A stretch of DNA of 54,915 bases, taken from contig UBQX01000034.1 of the NCBI GenBank assembly GCA_900467685.1, positions 1-54,915 of the forward strand. Reading direction: 5' to 3'. This document shows, one piece after another, positions 36,525 to 47,854 of this stretch. Each line of letters starts with the position of its first letter. Position 1 is the stretch's first letter. The translations under genes and the position numbers were made by a program. The notes under the pieces were generated by a model. The model was not told the origin of the DNA and ran no database searches. It saw nothing but the letters and a program-made list of their open reading frames with translations. This DNA is from Hyphomicrobiales bacterium (GTDB lineage: Bacteria > Pseudomonadota > Alphaproteobacteria > Rhizobiales > Rhizobiaceae).

Positions 36525-37961
36525 TCACACGTTCAGCAGCAGGAACTCGCGCTCCCACGGGCTGATCACCTGCATGAAAGTTTCGAATTCGCCCCGCTTC
36601 ACGCCCGCGAAGATGTGGATGAATTCCGAAGTGAAGACATCGTGCAGCGACGGCTCGCTTTCGAGAAGCGAAACTGCTTCCAGCAGGCCGCGCGGCAGTT
36701 CTATAGCGCCTTCGTTTGCGGTCTCGGCCGTTGGTTCGGTCGGCTTCAGCTTCTGCATCATGCCGAGATAGCCGCAGGCGAGCGATGCTGCCAGCGCCAG
36801 ATAGGGGTTGGCGTCCGAACCGGGCAGGCGATTTTCGACGCGCCGCGCCGCCGCATCCGAAACCGGCACGCGGAAAGCAGTGGTGCGGTTGTCATAGCCC
36901 CAGGCCGTGTTCAGCGGCGCTGCCATGTCCGGCGTGAGGCGCCGGTAAGAGTTCACATAGGGCGCCATCATCACCATGGAGCGCGGAATATAGCGTTGCA
37001 TGCCGCCGATGAAGTGGAAAAAGGCATCCGACGGCTCGCCGTCCGCCTTCGAGAAGATGTTCTTGCCGGTCTTCAGATCGATGACGGATTGGTGGATATG
37101 CATCGCCGAGCCTGCCTGGCCCTGCATGGGCTTGGCCATGAAGGTCGCATAGATGCCGTGGTTCAGCGCTGCCTCGCGGATCGTGCGCTTGAACAGGAAG
37201 ACCTGGTCGGCCAGTTCGACCGGATCGCCATGGCGCAGGTTGATCTCCAGCTGTGCCGGGCCTTCCTCGTGGATCAGCGTGTCGATCTCGAGACCCTGCT
37301 TTTCCGAATAGTGGTAGATGTCATCCACCAGTTCGTCGAACTCGTTGACGCCCGCGATCGAATAGGCCTGCCCGCCGACGATCGAGCGGCCCGAGCGGCC
37401 CGACGGCGGATGCAGCGGATAGTCGGGGTCGTCGTTCTTGGCGACCAGATAGAATTCGATTTCAGGCGCGACAACCGGCTTCCAGCCCTGCTCGGCATAG
37501 AGCTCGACGATATGCTTCAGAAGGTTGCGCGGCGTGTAGGTCACCTTGTCGCCGGTCGAACCGGCAATATCGCAAATGACCTGAGCGGTTGGATCCGTTT
37601 CCCACGGAACCACTGTCAGCGTCGAAAGATCCGGCACCAGCTTGATATCGCTATCGCGGGAATCGTAGCGGAAGTTCTCCGTCTCATCCGGATACTCGCC
37701 CGAAATCGTGTGACGGTAGAGGGCAGAGGGCAGGGCGAGCGACGTATTCGAGGTGAATTTCGAGGTCGGCATCATCTTGCCGCGCGGGACACCTGCCAGA
37801 TCGGGCGTGATGCATTCCACGTCTTCGATGCCGCGTGCTCGAAGCCAGGCGGCGGCTTCGGCCCAGGTCTTTACCCCGCGGGGCGACTCGATGGCGGCCT
37901 TTACAGACTGCGAGGACACGTTGGAGGAGGTTGCGCGAGCGGACTTCTTCTTTTCGGCCAT
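36525..37961 (-). CDS. Glutamine synthetase-family enzyme (gamma-glutamylputrescine synthetase-like)
   Basis: 478-residue type-I-like glutamine synthetase fold enzyme. The beta-grasp domain lies at about 30-130. The catalytic domain has the metal-binding motif APEIEFYLV, the ATP/metal segment MQGQAGSAMHIHQSVIDL and the C-terminal NPYLALAASLACGYLGM. The Met-His-Ile-His form and the lack of the GlnA adenylylation-loop signature point to the PuuA/GlnA-like subfamily that glutamylates amines. Putrescine as substrate is plausible but unproven. The ATG at 37961 precedes a Lys-rich MAEKKKSARA; an upstream in-frame start at 38087 would overlap the divergent gene. Confidence 0.82.
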   Translation of the reverse strand: MAEKKKSARATSSNVSSQSVKAAIESPRGVKTWAEAAAWLRARGIEDVECITPDLAGVPRGKMMPTSKFTSNTSLALPSALYRHTISGEYPDETENFRYDSRDSDIKLVPDLSTLTVVPWETDPTAQVICDIAGSTGDKVTYTPRNLLKHIVELYAEQGWKPVVAPEIEFYLVAKNDDPDYPLHPPSGRSGRSIVGGQAYSIAGVNEFDELVDDIYHYSEKQGLEIDTLIHEEGPAQLEINLRHGDPVELADQVFLFKRTIREAALNHGIYATFMAKPMQGQAGSAMHIHQSVIDLKTGKNIFSKADGEPSDAFFHFIGGMQRYIPRSMVMMAPYVNSYRRLTPDMAAPLNTAWGYDNRTTAFRVPVSDAAARRVENRLPGSDANPYLALAASLACGYLGMMQKLKPTEPTAETANEGAIELPRGLLEAVSLLESEPSLHDVFTSEFIHIFAGVKRGEFETFMQVISPWEREFLLLNV

Positions 37962-38037
37962 TTTACACCGGGTTTGATTTTTGCAATACGGGCATATTAA
38001 ACACTCCGCGCGGTTTGGCGAGGGGGGTAGAGGTGAT

Positions 38038-39219
38038 TTGATCAAAGCTTCGGATGTAATCGTCATTGGCGCCGGCGCGGCGGGCATGATGGCCGCGATT
38101 GCCGCGGGCCAGCGTGGAAGAAGCGTGACCGTCCTCGATCACGCGCGGACGCCCGGCGAGAAGATCCGCATTTCGGGTGGAGGCCGCTGCAACTTCACCA
38201 ATCTCGATGCCGGGCCGAAAAACTACTATTCGGCCAATCCGCATTTCTGTAAATCCGCGCTCGCCCGCTACACCCCGCAGGATTTCCTGAAACTCGTTGA
38301 AGCGCACAGGATCGCCTGGCACGAAAAGACCCTCGGCCAGCTTTTCTGCGATGGCTCCGCAAAGGAGATCGTCTCCATGCTGCTGGCCGAAATGGCTGCG
38401 GCTGGCGTGGCACTACAGACGGGCGTCGAGATCGTTGCTGTCGAAAAGACAGGCGAGCGCTACCGCGTGGCAACGCCGGAAGGCGCCTTCGAGGCCCCGG
38501 CGCTGGTGATCGCGACGGGTGGCAAATCGATCCCGAAAATGGGCGCGACAGGCCTCGCCTACAGGATCGCCGAGCAGTTCGGCCTTCGCCTGACGGAAAC
38601 ACGGCCCGCGCTGGTTCCCTTCACCCTTGAACCCGGACTGCTTTCCGAACTGTCGGAACTTGCCGGCCTTTCCTGCGACGTTGAGGTTCGTTGCGGCAAG
38701 GCGAGGTTCCGCGAAGCGATGCTTTTTACGCATCGCGGCCTTTCCGGTCCCGCCATCCTGCAGATTTCCGCCGTCTGGCGTGAAGGCGACGCGATCCGTA
38801 TTCGCATGCAGCCGGATGTCGACGTGCTCGGTGCATTGAAGACGGCGAAGAGCGCAAACGGACGCCAGTCTTTGTCCACGGCGCTGGCAGCCATTCTCCC
38901 GGCGCGGCTGGCCAAATACATCGCAGACAAGCACGGCGCGCCCGGTCATCTCGCCGACCTTTCAGACAAGGTTCTGGCCCGTGTGGCCGAGGCCGTCTCA
39001 GACTGGACGATCAAGCCCGCAGGCACGGAAGGTTACCGGACGGCCGAAGTCACGTTGGGCGGTGTCGACACGCGTGATCTCGACTCGAAAACCATGGAAG
39101 CGAAGGCGGCGCCTGGCCTCTATTTCATCGGCGAATGCGTCGATGTGACGGGCTGGCTGGGCGGCTATAATTTCCAGTGGGCATGGGCCTCCGGCCATGC
39201 TGCCGGCAGCGCCGTGTGA
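38038..39219 (+). CDS. HI0933/BaiN-type FAD-dependent oxidoreductase
   Basis: 393-residue flavoprotein. N-terminal dinucleotide-binding fold VIVIGAGAAGMMAAIAAGQR, the family signature KIRISGGGRCNFTNLD and the C-terminal YFIGECVDVTGWLGGYNFQW are diagnostic for this conserved but poorly characterised family. I chose TTG at 38038, with GGGGGG at 38022-38027, to give family length; TTG at 37981 adds 19 residues before the fold. Divergent from the glutamine synthetase-like gene with 76 bp between. Confidence 0.85.
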   Translation: MIKASDVIVIGAGAAGMMAAIAAGQRGRSVTVLDHARTPGEKIRISGGGRCNFTNLDAGPKNYYSANPHFCKSALARYTPQDFLKLVEAHRIAWHEKTLGQLFCDGSAKEIVSMLLAEMAAAGVALQTGVEIVAVEKTGERYRVATPEGAFEAPALVIATGGKSIPKMGATGLAYRIAEQFGLRLTETRPALVPFTLEPGLLSELSELAGLSCDVEVRCGKARFREAMLFTHRGLSGPAILQISAVWREGDAIRIRMQPDVDVLGALKTAKSANGRQSLSTALAAILPARLAKYIADKHGAPGHLADLSDKVLARVAEAVSDWTIKPAGTEGYRTAEVTLGGVDTRDLDSKTMEAKAAPGLYFIGECVDVTGWLGGYNFQWAWASGHAAGSAV

Positions 39220-39391
39220 TTTCTGCGCCTTTGTCGCAAAATCGTTAAGATTGGTGAAACCAAGCCCGTATTTTCCCTTGACTGGCAAGGCCGAGTAACG
39301 CCTTCTTAATACTGCAGGACGATGCTTCGTTTATGGGGTCGTTTCAATGCGGGGTGCGCATTGGACCGGGATCCCGGAAGGGGAAAACGAT

Positions 39392-39529
39392 ATGGCTGCT
39401 CGGAAAGCAAAGGCTGTTGCCAAGGCTCAGGCGATGAACCGCGAACAGGAAATCCAGCGCATCTGGAAATTCACTGTCGCTTCCGCTCTGACGCTCGTCG
39501 CCGTGACGGTCGTCTTGCTCGCGCTCTGA
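39392..39529 (+). CDS. Small single-TM protein (45 residues)
   Basis: Short basic protein: a cytosolic part rich in Ala and Lys (MAARKAKAVAKAQAMNREQE) followed by one hydrophobic helix (about 26-45, FTVASALTLVAVTVVLLAL). GGAAGGGG lies upstream of the ATG at 39392. It sits between the flavoprotein and the chemoreceptor gene. No family is recognised; the RBS and clean TM segment argue that it is real. Confidence 0.6.
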   Translation: MAARKAKAVAKAQAMNREQEIQRIWKFTVASALTLVAVTVVLLAL

Positions 39530-39758
39530 GGCCGCAAGTTTTATCGGCCTGCATTGCAGGGCTCGCGCGTGGCAGCGCCACCCTTCAATACGCGAGGGAT
39601 TACACCGGCGGAAAGCCGTGAAATCCGAGCGTCCCCTCACATTGATCAGGCATTCAAACGATTTAGAGCTTCTTAGAAGTTTATTAGTTCATGTCCTTTA
39701 GCTTCTCGTAAAGAAGCGGCGGCTTACCAAGAATCGCCTCCGCTCTGGAGGTGGACCC

Positions 39759-42290
39759 ATGAGCTTTGACAGTATTCTCGCGCGTTTCCGGATCCAGACC
39801 AAGGTTCTGGTCTTCATCTTCCCCTTCGTCGTCAGCATTTCTGCCGTAGGCATCGTCGGCCTCTATGCGATCGAACTCCTGCAGGGGCGCATCCTTATTT
39901 CCAATAGCGTGATGACGTCTCTCAGCGGCTTCCGTGACGTCTCCGCCTCCATGAACCGCTTTCTCGATGAGGCGACGGAAGCGAGCTTCAAGGATGTGAC
40001 GACGCGGATTGCCGACCAGAAACTGGTGTTGCAGGAGACGATGTCCGGTCTCGACCCCGAGGCTGACGGCGTTTCGGATCTGGCGAATGCGATGAAGGTC
40101 TCGACAAGCGTAGAGAAGGAAGTTGCCAATCTCTGGGCTGTCCACCAGCAGGATGCCGTGATCCGCCAGTCCCTTGAGGACAAGCTCAAGGGCGTTATCG
40201 GCGCACAGGTGCTGCTGGCGGATGCCGGCGCGAATTCGGAGCGTAGCATCCAGCAGCAGGAGGGCGGCGCAAAGTCGGCGCTCTACGAGTCCGGCCGGGT
40301 CCTCGATATCATGCGCTCGCTCAACGTGTTCGTCGCGGGCTATGCCAAGGCCGGGGGAGCAGAGGCGAAGCTGGCCTTTGTCTCGAGCCAGCTCGTCGAC
40401 CTGAACAAGCAGGTTCGCAAGCTCGGGACGGCCTTGCCGCAGGACAGGAAACCCGTTGCCACGGAGTTGAAGGCTGCTGTCGATGATTTGAACGGAGCGC
40501 TGGGCTCTGGCGCGGTCGACGATGCCACCCTTCCGAAAGTCGGCCAGGCAATCGCGCGCATCGATGCGGTCGCCGCCACCCTGGACGGGTTTAACACCGA
40601 CAACACCGTCAAGGCGATACGTGGTCTTTCGAGCCTTGAGGGCGAGAAGGTTCGCACCGCCGCCATGCTGCAGGACTCGCACCGGCTTTCCGGCTCCATG
40701 TATGCCATCCAGATCGAATTCGCCCGCTTCCTCGGAACACCGTCAAAGGAAAACCGCGACCGCCTCGTGCAGGAGTTCCAGATCGTTCACAAGGACCTTG
40801 AGGCCTTGGAAGGCTCGGCAAAGGCCGAGAAATTCTATTCCGACCTGATGGCGTCACTCCCCCCGGCGCTCAAGCAGATGGAAGCCGATAGCGCAGCCCT
40901 GGTGGATCTCGAAGTCAAGCGCAAGTGGGTTTACACCTCTGCCACAAGGCAGGTCGATGTCATCTGGGGTTATCTCACCGCCTTTGCCGAGACCCAGAAG
41001 AACTCCGCCAGTGACGAACGCGAGCACGCCAATGCGCTCTCCCTGTCCGCCATGTTGATCGGCATCGTGATTGCCATCATTGCGGGCATCGGTCTGGTCC
41101 TGACGTTCAAGAAGCCCATCGGCCAGATTACCAATGCCATGCGCCGGCTGGCCGAGGGTAGGCTGGAAACGGCCATTCAGGGTGACGCCCGCGTCGACGA
41201 AATCGGCGACATGGCCCGAGCGCTCGGCGTCTTCAAGGAAAATGCCCTCGCCAAGGTGCGCATGGAAAGCGAAACCGCCGAGGCCCGCGCCGCGGCCGAT
41301 GCCGAGCGCGCCCGCAATGACGAGGAGAAGCGGATCAGCGAGGAGCAGATCAGCTTCGCCGTCAACGCGCTGGCCGCAGGCCTCGACCGTCTGGCCCATG
41401 GAGATCTCACGCGTGCCATCGACACGCCGTTCTCCGGGTCGCTCGACCGGCTGCGCGCCGACTTCAATGCATCGCTTACGACGCTGCGCGACACGCTTTC
41501 GCAGATCCAGGACAATGCGCTGACCATCCAGGCGAGCGGTTCCGCGATGCAGGGCGCCGCCGGCGACCTGTCGCGGCGCACCGAGGCTCAGGCCGCCTCG
41601 CTGGAGGAAACCGCTGCGGCCGTCGAGGAAATCACCTCCACTGTCCGCAATTCGGCCGACCGTGCCCGCGAGGCCAACGCCATCGTTGTCAGCGCCCGCA
41701 GCAATGCCGACGCATCTGTCGTGGTCGTGAACGATGCCGTCTCGGCGATGTCGCGGATAGAAGGCGCCTCGAAACAGATCGAGCAGATCATCGATGTCAT
41801 CGACGAGATCGCCTTCCAGACCAATCTTCTCGCGCTGAATGCCGGGATCGAGGCTGCGCGGGCAGGCGAAGCGGGCAAGGGTTTTGCCGTCGTCGCCATG
41901 GAAGTGCGCGAACTGGCGCAACGCTCCGCCGGTGCAGCCAAGGAAATCAAGGGGCTCATCGAGACCGCCTCGCGGGAGGTTTCCTCCGGCGTTGGGCATG
42001 TGCAGAAGACCGGCGGCGTGCTGAACGATATCAGCCGTCAGATTTCGGACATATCCTCGCACATGAACATGATCGCCACCGCTGCGCAGGACCAGTCCTC
42101 GGCACTTGGCGAAGTGAACTCGACCGTCAACCGGATGGATCAGATGACCCAGGCGAATGCCGCCATGGTCGAGGAAACGACGGCCATGTCGCGCCAGCTG
42201 GCCACCGAGGCAGATGAGCTGATGAAGCTCGTCGGCCGCTTCCGCCTCGGGGCTGACACGCAATCATTCGGGGCGTCTCGCGCAGCCTGA
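39759..42290 (+). CDS. Methyl-accepting chemotaxis protein with large helical sensor domain
   Basis: 843-residue chemoreceptor. TM1 at about 16-40 and TM2 at about 430-452 flank a roughly 390-residue, mostly helical periplasmic domain with no PAS/Cache look; it may be a helical bimodular-type sensor. HAMP follows (about 453-510, [20 protein letters not shown]) with a second HAMP-like stretch (about 530-590). The signalling domain has [20 protein letters not shown] at its tip. It ends GASRAA, without the CheR-binding pentapeptide. The ATG has GGAGGTG upstream. Ligand unknown. Confidence 0.92.
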   Translation: MSFDSILARFRIQTKVLVFIFPFVVSISAVGIVGLYAIELLQGRILISNSVMTSLSGFRDVSASMNRFLDEATEASFKDVTTRIADQKLVLQETMSGLDPEADGVSDLANAMKVSTSVEKEVANLWAVHQQDAVIRQSLEDKLKGVIGAQVLLADAGANSERSIQQQEGGAKSALYESGRVLDIMRSLNVFVAGYAKAGGAEAKLAFVSSQLVDLNKQVRKLGTALPQDRKPVATELKAAVDDLNGALGSGAVDDATLPKVGQAIARIDAVAATLDGFNTDNTVKAIRGLSSLEGEKVRTAAMLQDSHRLSGSMYAIQIEFARFLGTPSKENRDRLVQEFQIVHKDLEALEGSAKAEKFYSDLMASLPPALKQMEADSAALVDLEVKRKWVYTSATRQVDVIWGYLTAFAETQKNSASDEREHANALSLSAMLIGIVIAIIAGIGLVLTFKKPIGQITNAMRRLAEGRLETAIQGDARVDEIGDMARALGVFKENALAKVRMESETAEARAAADAERARNDEEKRISEEQISFAVNALAAGLDRLAHGDLTRAIDTPFSGSLDRLRADFNASLTTLRDTLSQIQDNALTIQASGSAMQGAAGDLSRRTEAQAASLEETAAAVEEITSTVRNSADRAREANAIVVSARSNADASVVVVNDAVSAMSRIEGASKQIEQIIDVIDEIAFQTNLLALNAGIEAARAGEAGKGFAVVAMEVRELAQRSAGAAKEIKGLIETASREVSSGVGHVQKTGGVLNDISRQISDISSHMNMIATAAQDQSSALGEVNSTVNRMDQMTQANAAMVEETTAMSRQLATEADELMKLVGRFRLGADTQSFGASRAA

Positions 42291-42300
42291 GCTGAGCGGC

Positions 42301-42328
42301 TTGGCGGGGAGAGCAAATTCCCCGCCAA
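42301..42328. terminator. Hairpin between convergent chemoreceptor and aqpZ genes
   Basis: TTGGCGGGGA (42301-42310) pairs perfectly with TCCCCGCCAA (42319-42328) across an 8-nt loop. It lies between the convergent stops and can serve both strands, although no long T tract follows. Confidence 0.55.
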
Positions 42329-42340
42329 TACTCCCATAAC

Positions 42341-43030
42341 TCAATCCTTCTGTTCGCCCATCACCTTCCAGATCAGAGCGCCGATGACGGCGCCGACGAT
42401 GGGGGCGACCCAGAACAGCCAGAGCTGGCCGATCGCCCAGCCGCCGGCAAACAGTGCCTGGCTGGTCGAGCGGGCCGGATTGACCGAGGTGTTGGTCACC
42501 GGAATGGAGATCAGGTGAATGAGCGTCAGCGCAAGACCGATGGCGATCGGCGCGAAGCCCGCCGGTGCCCGGCCGTGCGTTGAGCCCAGGATGATGATCA
42601 GGAAGAAGGCGGTCAGGATGATCTCGATCACCAGCCCCGCCAGCATCGAGTAGCCGCCGGGCGAATGCTCGCCATAGCCATTGGCGGCAAACCCGCCGAT
42701 CTCGGCACCCGCCTTGCCGGTTGCAACGACATAGAGCGCTGCAGCCGCGATGATCGCGCCGACGACCTGCGCGATGATGTAAGGAACAAGATCGGAGACC
42801 GGCAACCGTCCCGCCACCGTCAGACCCACCGAGACCGCCGGGTTGAAATGCCCGCCGGAAATGCCGCCGACCGTATAGGCCATGGTCAGTACGGTCAGGC
42901 CGAAGGCGAGCGAAACGCCGAGAAAGCCGATGCCGAGTTGCGGAAAGCCCGCCGCCAGCACGGCGCTGCCACATCCCCCGAACACGAGCCAGAATGTCCC
43001 GAATGCTTCCGCAAGAAGCTTGTTTTTCAT
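42341..43030 (-). CDS. aqpZ: Aquaporin Z
   Basis: 229-residue water channel of the MIP family with six TM helices. The two NPA motifs are in [13 protein letters not shown] (about 62-74) and [15 protein letters not shown] (about 183-197). The Arg after the second NPA fits the narrow selectivity filter of aquaporins rather than glycerol channels. GGGGAGGGG precedes the ATG at 43030. It stands alone, convergent to the chemoreceptor gene. Confidence 0.94.
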   Translation of the reverse strand: MKNKLLAEAFGTFWLVFGGCGSAVLAAGFPQLGIGFLGVSLAFGLTVLTMAYTVGGISGGHFNPAVSVGLTVAGRLPVSDLVPYIIAQVVGAIIAAAALYVVATGKAGAEIGGFAANGYGEHSPGGYSMLAGLVIEIILTAFFLIIILGSTHGRAPAGFAPIAIGLALTLIHLISIPVTNTSVNPARSTSQALFAGGWAIGQLWLFWVAPIVGAVIGALIWKVMGEQKD

Positions 43031-43140
43031 GATTGCCCCTCCCCAGGTGCTTGATGTCCCTTTCTCAGATCACCACGACGGGCTGACAATAGTCAAGCGG
43101 GTAGGGAGGCGGTTGTGTCTCCATAGGTTGTCGAAAACGC

Positions 43141-43170
43141 AAACACCCGGAAGCAGGGAGCTTCCGGGTG
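43141..43170 (-). terminator. Terminator after the aceA-linked small gene
   Basis: CACCCGGAAGC (43144-43154) and GCTTCCGGGTG (43160-43170) form a perfect 11-bp stem. Read on the minus strand it is followed by TTTGCGTTTTC and lies 26 bp after the small gene. Confidence 0.8.
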
Positions 43171-43196
43171 CCGCGAGGTCATTTCCGAGTGAGACG

Positions 43197-43436
43197 TTAC
43201 CGGCTCTGGGTCACGATGACCGGGATGAGGAGATCGCCCCAGTTTCCTTCGCCGCCATGGTGGCGGGCGGAGCGGACGAGTTCGACAGAAACGCCGGCAT
43301 CGACGGCTTTCATGACGGACTGGTTCAGGCGGTGCAGGTCGTTGGCAACCATGCGGATCATGGCCTGCTGATCGGCAGTCATGGCCGAGGACTGTTCTTC
43401 TGCACGTTCCTTGACGCGGGTAGCTGGGGCATTCAT
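43197..43436 (-). CDS. Small conserved protein linked to isocitrate lyase
   Basis: 79-residue soluble protein starting MNAPATRVKERAEEQSSAMT with a helical middle (ADQQAMIRMVANDLHRLNQS) and a Gly/His-rich segment (RHHGGEGNWGDLLIPVI). It follows aceA by 82 bp on the same strand and ends at a strong terminator, so the two share a transcript. A small gene next to aceA in Sinorhizobium (SMc00767) was reported to matter for growth on acetate; this looks like its equivalent, from memory. The mechanism is not known to me. Confidence 0.72.
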   Translation of the reverse strand: MNAPATRVKERAEEQSSAMTADQQAMIRMVANDLHRLNQSVMKAVDAGVSVELVRSARHHGGEGNWGDLLIPVIVTQSR

Positions 43437-43518
43437 GGCATTTCTCCTCTTGTATTCAGGGGTTTGTGAATGGTTTGTCCGGTGGTGGCCCTCCCCGGTG
43501 CAGGGAGGGCCGTGAGCT

Positions 43519-44808
<1,290 letters not shown>

Positions 44809-44976
44809 AACGTGTCTCCGTTCTTTGACTAACCACTCGGCTCGCTCGTCTTGGGTGTCTCGCTTGCCGAAATCTGATGTGACTGTTTTTACACCGCAGC
44901 GCAAAAACATCCAGAAAAATGAGCGAAAACGGACGGATAAAGAGGTTACGATGTCTTGTCTTTGACAGGCGTCTGC

Positions 44977-45036
44977 TGTAAATTTGTAAAAATTGTAAAT
45001 CTGCCGCTCTGTCAAAACAGTGCCGCGTTTTGTAAA
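44977..45036. promoter_or_regulatory. TGTAAA repeat cluster between aceA and its divergent regulator
   Basis: Four TGTAAA copies lie at 44977-44982, 44985-44990, 44994-44999 and 45031-45036, three of them spaced 8-9 bp apart, in the 250-bp divergent region. They may be binding sites for the regulator at 45059, whose relatives recognise AT-rich TTTGCAAA-like sites. Binding is inferred. Confidence 0.45.
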
Positions 45037-45058
45037 TTCAGTCACAGGGGAGGGCGGA

Positions 45059-46480
45059 ATGGCCGAAAACAAGATCTTTGCGGGGCCTCGCGTGCGCCGC
45101 ATTCGCAATGCCTTGTCGCTCACGCAGACGGCCATGGCTGAGGCGCTGGAAATCTCGCCGTCCTATCTGAACCTCATTGAGCGCAACCAGCGCCCGCTGA
45201 CCGTGCAGCTGCTTTTGAAACTGTCGTCAGTCTACAAGGTCGATCTGGATGAGTTGCAGGGAGAGGCGGCGGGCAGCGTCAGCCAGTTGCGCGAAGTCTT
45301 CACCGATCCGCTTCTCGCCGGCGAGTTGCCGGGAGAGCAGGAGCTGGTCGAAATGGCCGAAGCCGCGCCAAATGCGACGGCAGCTTTCAACAAGCTTTAC
45401 CGCGCCTATCGCGAACAGGCCGCGCGTCTCACCGATCTGGCCGAGCTTCTCGCCCGCGAGGGCCACGAGACCGCGCTCTCCGCCGCCCGTCTGCCGGCTG
45501 ACGAGGTGCGCGAACTGTTCGAGCGCCGCCCCAACTATTTCGCGCGGCTGGACGAGGCGGCGGAGCGCTTCCATGAGGCGATCAAGCCGGCCGACGATAT
45601 CGGAGGTGCGCTTCGAACATGGCTCAAGAAGAATCACGGCATCGTGGTCCGCGCGCTGCCCGTCCACACCATGCCCGGACTTCGTCGCCGCTATGATCGG
45701 CACTCGATGCGTCTTTTCCTCTCCGAACGCCTTTCTCCCTTCGATCAGTTGCGGGAAGTTGCGATGGAAGTAGCTCAGATCGCGCTCAAGGACGATCTGC
45801 TCGCCGAACTCGACACGCTTGGCCTGTCCTCCCATGAGGCTCGCCGTATCGGCCGGTTCGAGCTGGCGCGCTATGCGGCGCATGCGCTTCTCATGCCCTA
45901 TGGCGCATTCCATGCCGCAGCCCAGCGCGCGCGCTACGACATCGATATCCTGCGCTCCCGCTTCGGGGTCTCCTATGAGATGGCGGCCAACCGGCTCACC
46001 ATGCTGCAAAAGCCGGGCGCTGCAGGCGTGCCCTTCTTCATGCTGGAAATCGACAATGCCGGAAACCGCTTCCGCCGCGCCGGAGCGCAGGGCTTTCCGC
46101 AGGTGCGCTTCGGCGGACGCTGTCCCAAGCTCAACATCCACTCAGCCTTTGCCCAACCGGCGCAGATCCTCGTCGACGCGGTCGAGATGCCCGACGGTGC
46201 CGAATTCGTTGTCATCTCGCGGACGCTGGAAGGTCCTCAAGGCGCGTTCTCGGAGCGGGTTCGACGCACCGCGCTACTGCTCGGTTGCGACATCTCCTTT
46301 CGAGACGAGATCGTTTACGGCCAGGCTGTTGCCAACATGCCGGGTGGCCCGGTCGCGATCGGCCCGGCCTGTCGGACCTGCGAACGCCAGGGTTGTCTCG
46401 CCCGGGCCGAGCCGCCGGTCACGCGCCCGTTGGGTCTGGATGAGATGGTGACCGGCTTGAGCATTTTTGATTTTCAGTAG
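45059..46480 (+). CDS. XRE-family regulator with IrrE-like domain (RamB/short-chain acyl type)
   Basis: 473-residue transcription regulator. N-terminal XRE helix-turn-helix (about 9-66, [20 protein letters not shown]). The middle domain (about 150-300) matches the IrrE/ImmA-like (DUF955) fold that carries this family. The C-terminal domain holds Cys residues in [19 protein letters not shown] (about 440-460). Relatives such as RamB control isocitrate lyase and propionate or acetate genes by sensing short-chain acyl-CoA. The ATG at 45059 has GGGGAGGG upstream. Divergent from aceA, so aceA is the likely target. Confidence 0.85.
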   Translation: MAENKIFAGPRVRRIRNALSLTQTAMAEALEISPSYLNLIERNQRPLTVQLLLKLSSVYKVDLDELQGEAAGSVSQLREVFTDPLLAGELPGEQELVEMAEAAPNATAAFNKLYRAYREQAARLTDLAELLAREGHETALSAARLPADEVRELFERRPNYFARLDEAAERFHEAIKPADDIGGALRTWLKKNHGIVVRALPVHTMPGLRRRYDRHSMRLFLSERLSPFDQLREVAMEVAQIALKDDLLAELDTLGLSSHEARRIGRFELARYAAHALLMPYGAFHAAAQRARYDIDILRSRFGVSYEMAANRLTMLQKPGAAGVPFFMLEIDNAGNRFRRAGAQGFPQVRFGGRCPKLNIHSAFAQPAQILVDAVEMPDGAEFVVISRTLEGPQGAFSERVRRTALLLGCDISFRDEIVYGQAVANMPGGPVAIGPACRTCERQGCLARAEPPVTRPLGLDEMVTGLSIFDFQ

Positions 46481-46565
46481 CCAAAGCTGGGTTTGATCAA
46501 ATTTTGCGATGAATGGCAAAAAGCCCCTTGTCGCGTGCAGAAAACATTTCTAGTCTCGAAAAAAA

Positions 46566-46598
46566 AAGGCCGTTTCGCCCGCCAGGCCTTCTGCGGGC
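46566..46598 (+). promoter_or_regulatory. Alternative hairpins before potF
   Basis: Two short stems are mutually exclusive: AAGGCC (46566-46571) with GGCCTT (46585-46590), and GCCCGC (46577-46582) with GCGGGC (46593-46598). The first could end the upstream regulator transcript; the pair could act as a switch before potF. Short GC-rich stems also arise by chance. Confidence 0.3.
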
Positions 46599-46627
46599 AC
46601 CAAGGTTTAACTCCAGAGGAGAACGAG

Positions 46628-47725
46628 ATGAAATCGATTCTGAAACGAATTGCGTTTGCTGCCGCGATGACGACGGCACTTGCGACGGGTGCCCTGGCCG
46701 AAGACAAGGTCGTGAACATTTACAACTGGTCCGACTATATCGATCCGGCAATCCTTGAGGAATTCACCAAGGAAACCGGCATCAAGGTTGTCTACGACAC
46801 GTTCGACACGAACGAATTGCTGGAAACCAAGCTCCTCGCAGGCGGCACCGGATATGATGTCGTGGTGCCGACGGCCAACTTCCTCGCCCGCCAGATCCAG
46901 GCCGGCGTTTTCGAGAAGCTCGACAAGTCGAAGCTGCCCAACATCGCCAACATGTGGGACATGATCAACGAGCGCGTTGCCAAGTATGACCCCGGCAACC
47001 AGTATGCCATCGACTACATGTGGGGCACGAACGGCATCGGCTACAACAAGGAAAAGGTGAAGGCGATCCTGGGCTCCGACGAAAAGCCTGGTCTTGAAGC
47101 CATCTTCGATCCGAAGGTTGCCGCCAAGTTCAAGGATTGCGGCATCAACGTGCTGGATTCGCCGCAGGACGTCTTCCCGGCAGCCCTCAACTATCTCGGT
47201 CTCAATCCCGACAGCCATGACCAGAAGGACCTGGAAAAGGCAGCAGCGCTTCTGGACGCGACCCGCGGGAACATCCGCAAGTTCCACTCCTCGGAATATA
47301 TCAACGGTCTGGCGAACGGCGATATCTGCATCGCATTCGGTTATTCGGGCGATATCTTCCAGGCTGCCAGCCGCGCCGAAGCGGCCAAGAATGGCGTGAG
47401 CATCGGCTATTCGATCCCGAAGCAGGGCGCGCAGATGTGGTTCGACATGATGGCAATCCCGGCGGATGCACCGCACAAGGATGCGGCCTATGCGTTCCTG
47501 AACTACATGATGAAGCCCGAAGTGATCGCCAAGGCGTCGAACTTCGTGTTCTACGCGAACGGTAACAAGGCTTCGCAGCAGTTCATCGACAAGGCGATTC
47601 TGGAAGACAATTCGATCTATCCGGATGAGGCACTGCTGAAAAAGCTCTTCACCGTAACGCCGCTCGATCCCAAAACCCAGCGCATCGAGACCCGGCTCTG
47701 GACCAAGGTCGTCACCGGCCAGTAA
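46628..47725 (+). CDS. potF: Putrescine-type ABC transporter, substrate-binding protein
   Basis: 365-residue periplasmic polyamine-binding protein. Signal peptide MKSILKRIAFAAAMTTALAT with cleavage near ALAED. PotF/PotD landmarks: VVNIYNWSDYIDPAILEEF, TGYDVVVPTANFLARQI and IAFGYSGDIFQA. The ATG at 46628 follows AGAGGAGAA. A strong terminator between potF and potG probably gives more binding protein than membrane parts. Putrescine is favoured by PotF-like features; spermidine is possible. Confidence 0.9.
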   Translation: MKSILKRIAFAAAMTTALATGALAEDKVVNIYNWSDYIDPAILEEFTKETGIKVVYDTFDTNELLETKLLAGGTGYDVVVPTANFLARQIQAGVFEKLDKSKLPNIANMWDMINERVAKYDPGNQYAIDYMWGTNGIGYNKEKVKAILGSDEKPGLEAIFDPKVAAKFKDCGINVLDSPQDVFPAALNYLGLNPDSHDQKDLEKAAALLDATRGNIRKFHSSEYINGLANGDICIAFGYSGDIFQAASRAEAAKNGVSIGYSIPKQGAQMWFDMMAIPADAPHKDAAYAFLNYMMKPEVIAKASNFVFYANGNKASQQFIDKAILEDNSIYPDEALLKKLFTVTPLDPKTQRIETRLWTKVVTGQ

Positions 47726-47735
47726 GTGAAATGAC

Positions 47736-47765
47736 AAGGCCCGGCTTCGCTCGGGCCTTTTCTTT
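47736..47765 (+). terminator. Terminator/attenuator after potF
   Basis: AAGGCCCG (47736-47743) pairs with CGGGCCTT (47752-47759) and is followed by TTCTTT. It lies between potF and potG, so it likely lowers read-through into the transporter genes. Confidence 0.85.
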
Positions 47766-47854
47766 ATCTGTCGCCGGACCTCGGCCATCTGGGGAGGGGT
47801 TGTGTGTCCGGTGCCGAAGAACCCTTTGCAAAAAATCATCATTCGGGGAAAATC

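Noticed and set aside
36492-38000. 502-codon plus-strand open frame opposite the glutamine synthetase-like gene
   Set aside because: Shadow of a clear enzyme on the other strand; Arg- and His-rich with no domain.
40854-42263. 469-codon minus-strand open frame opposite the chemoreceptor
   Set aside because: Shadow of the conserved signalling domain.
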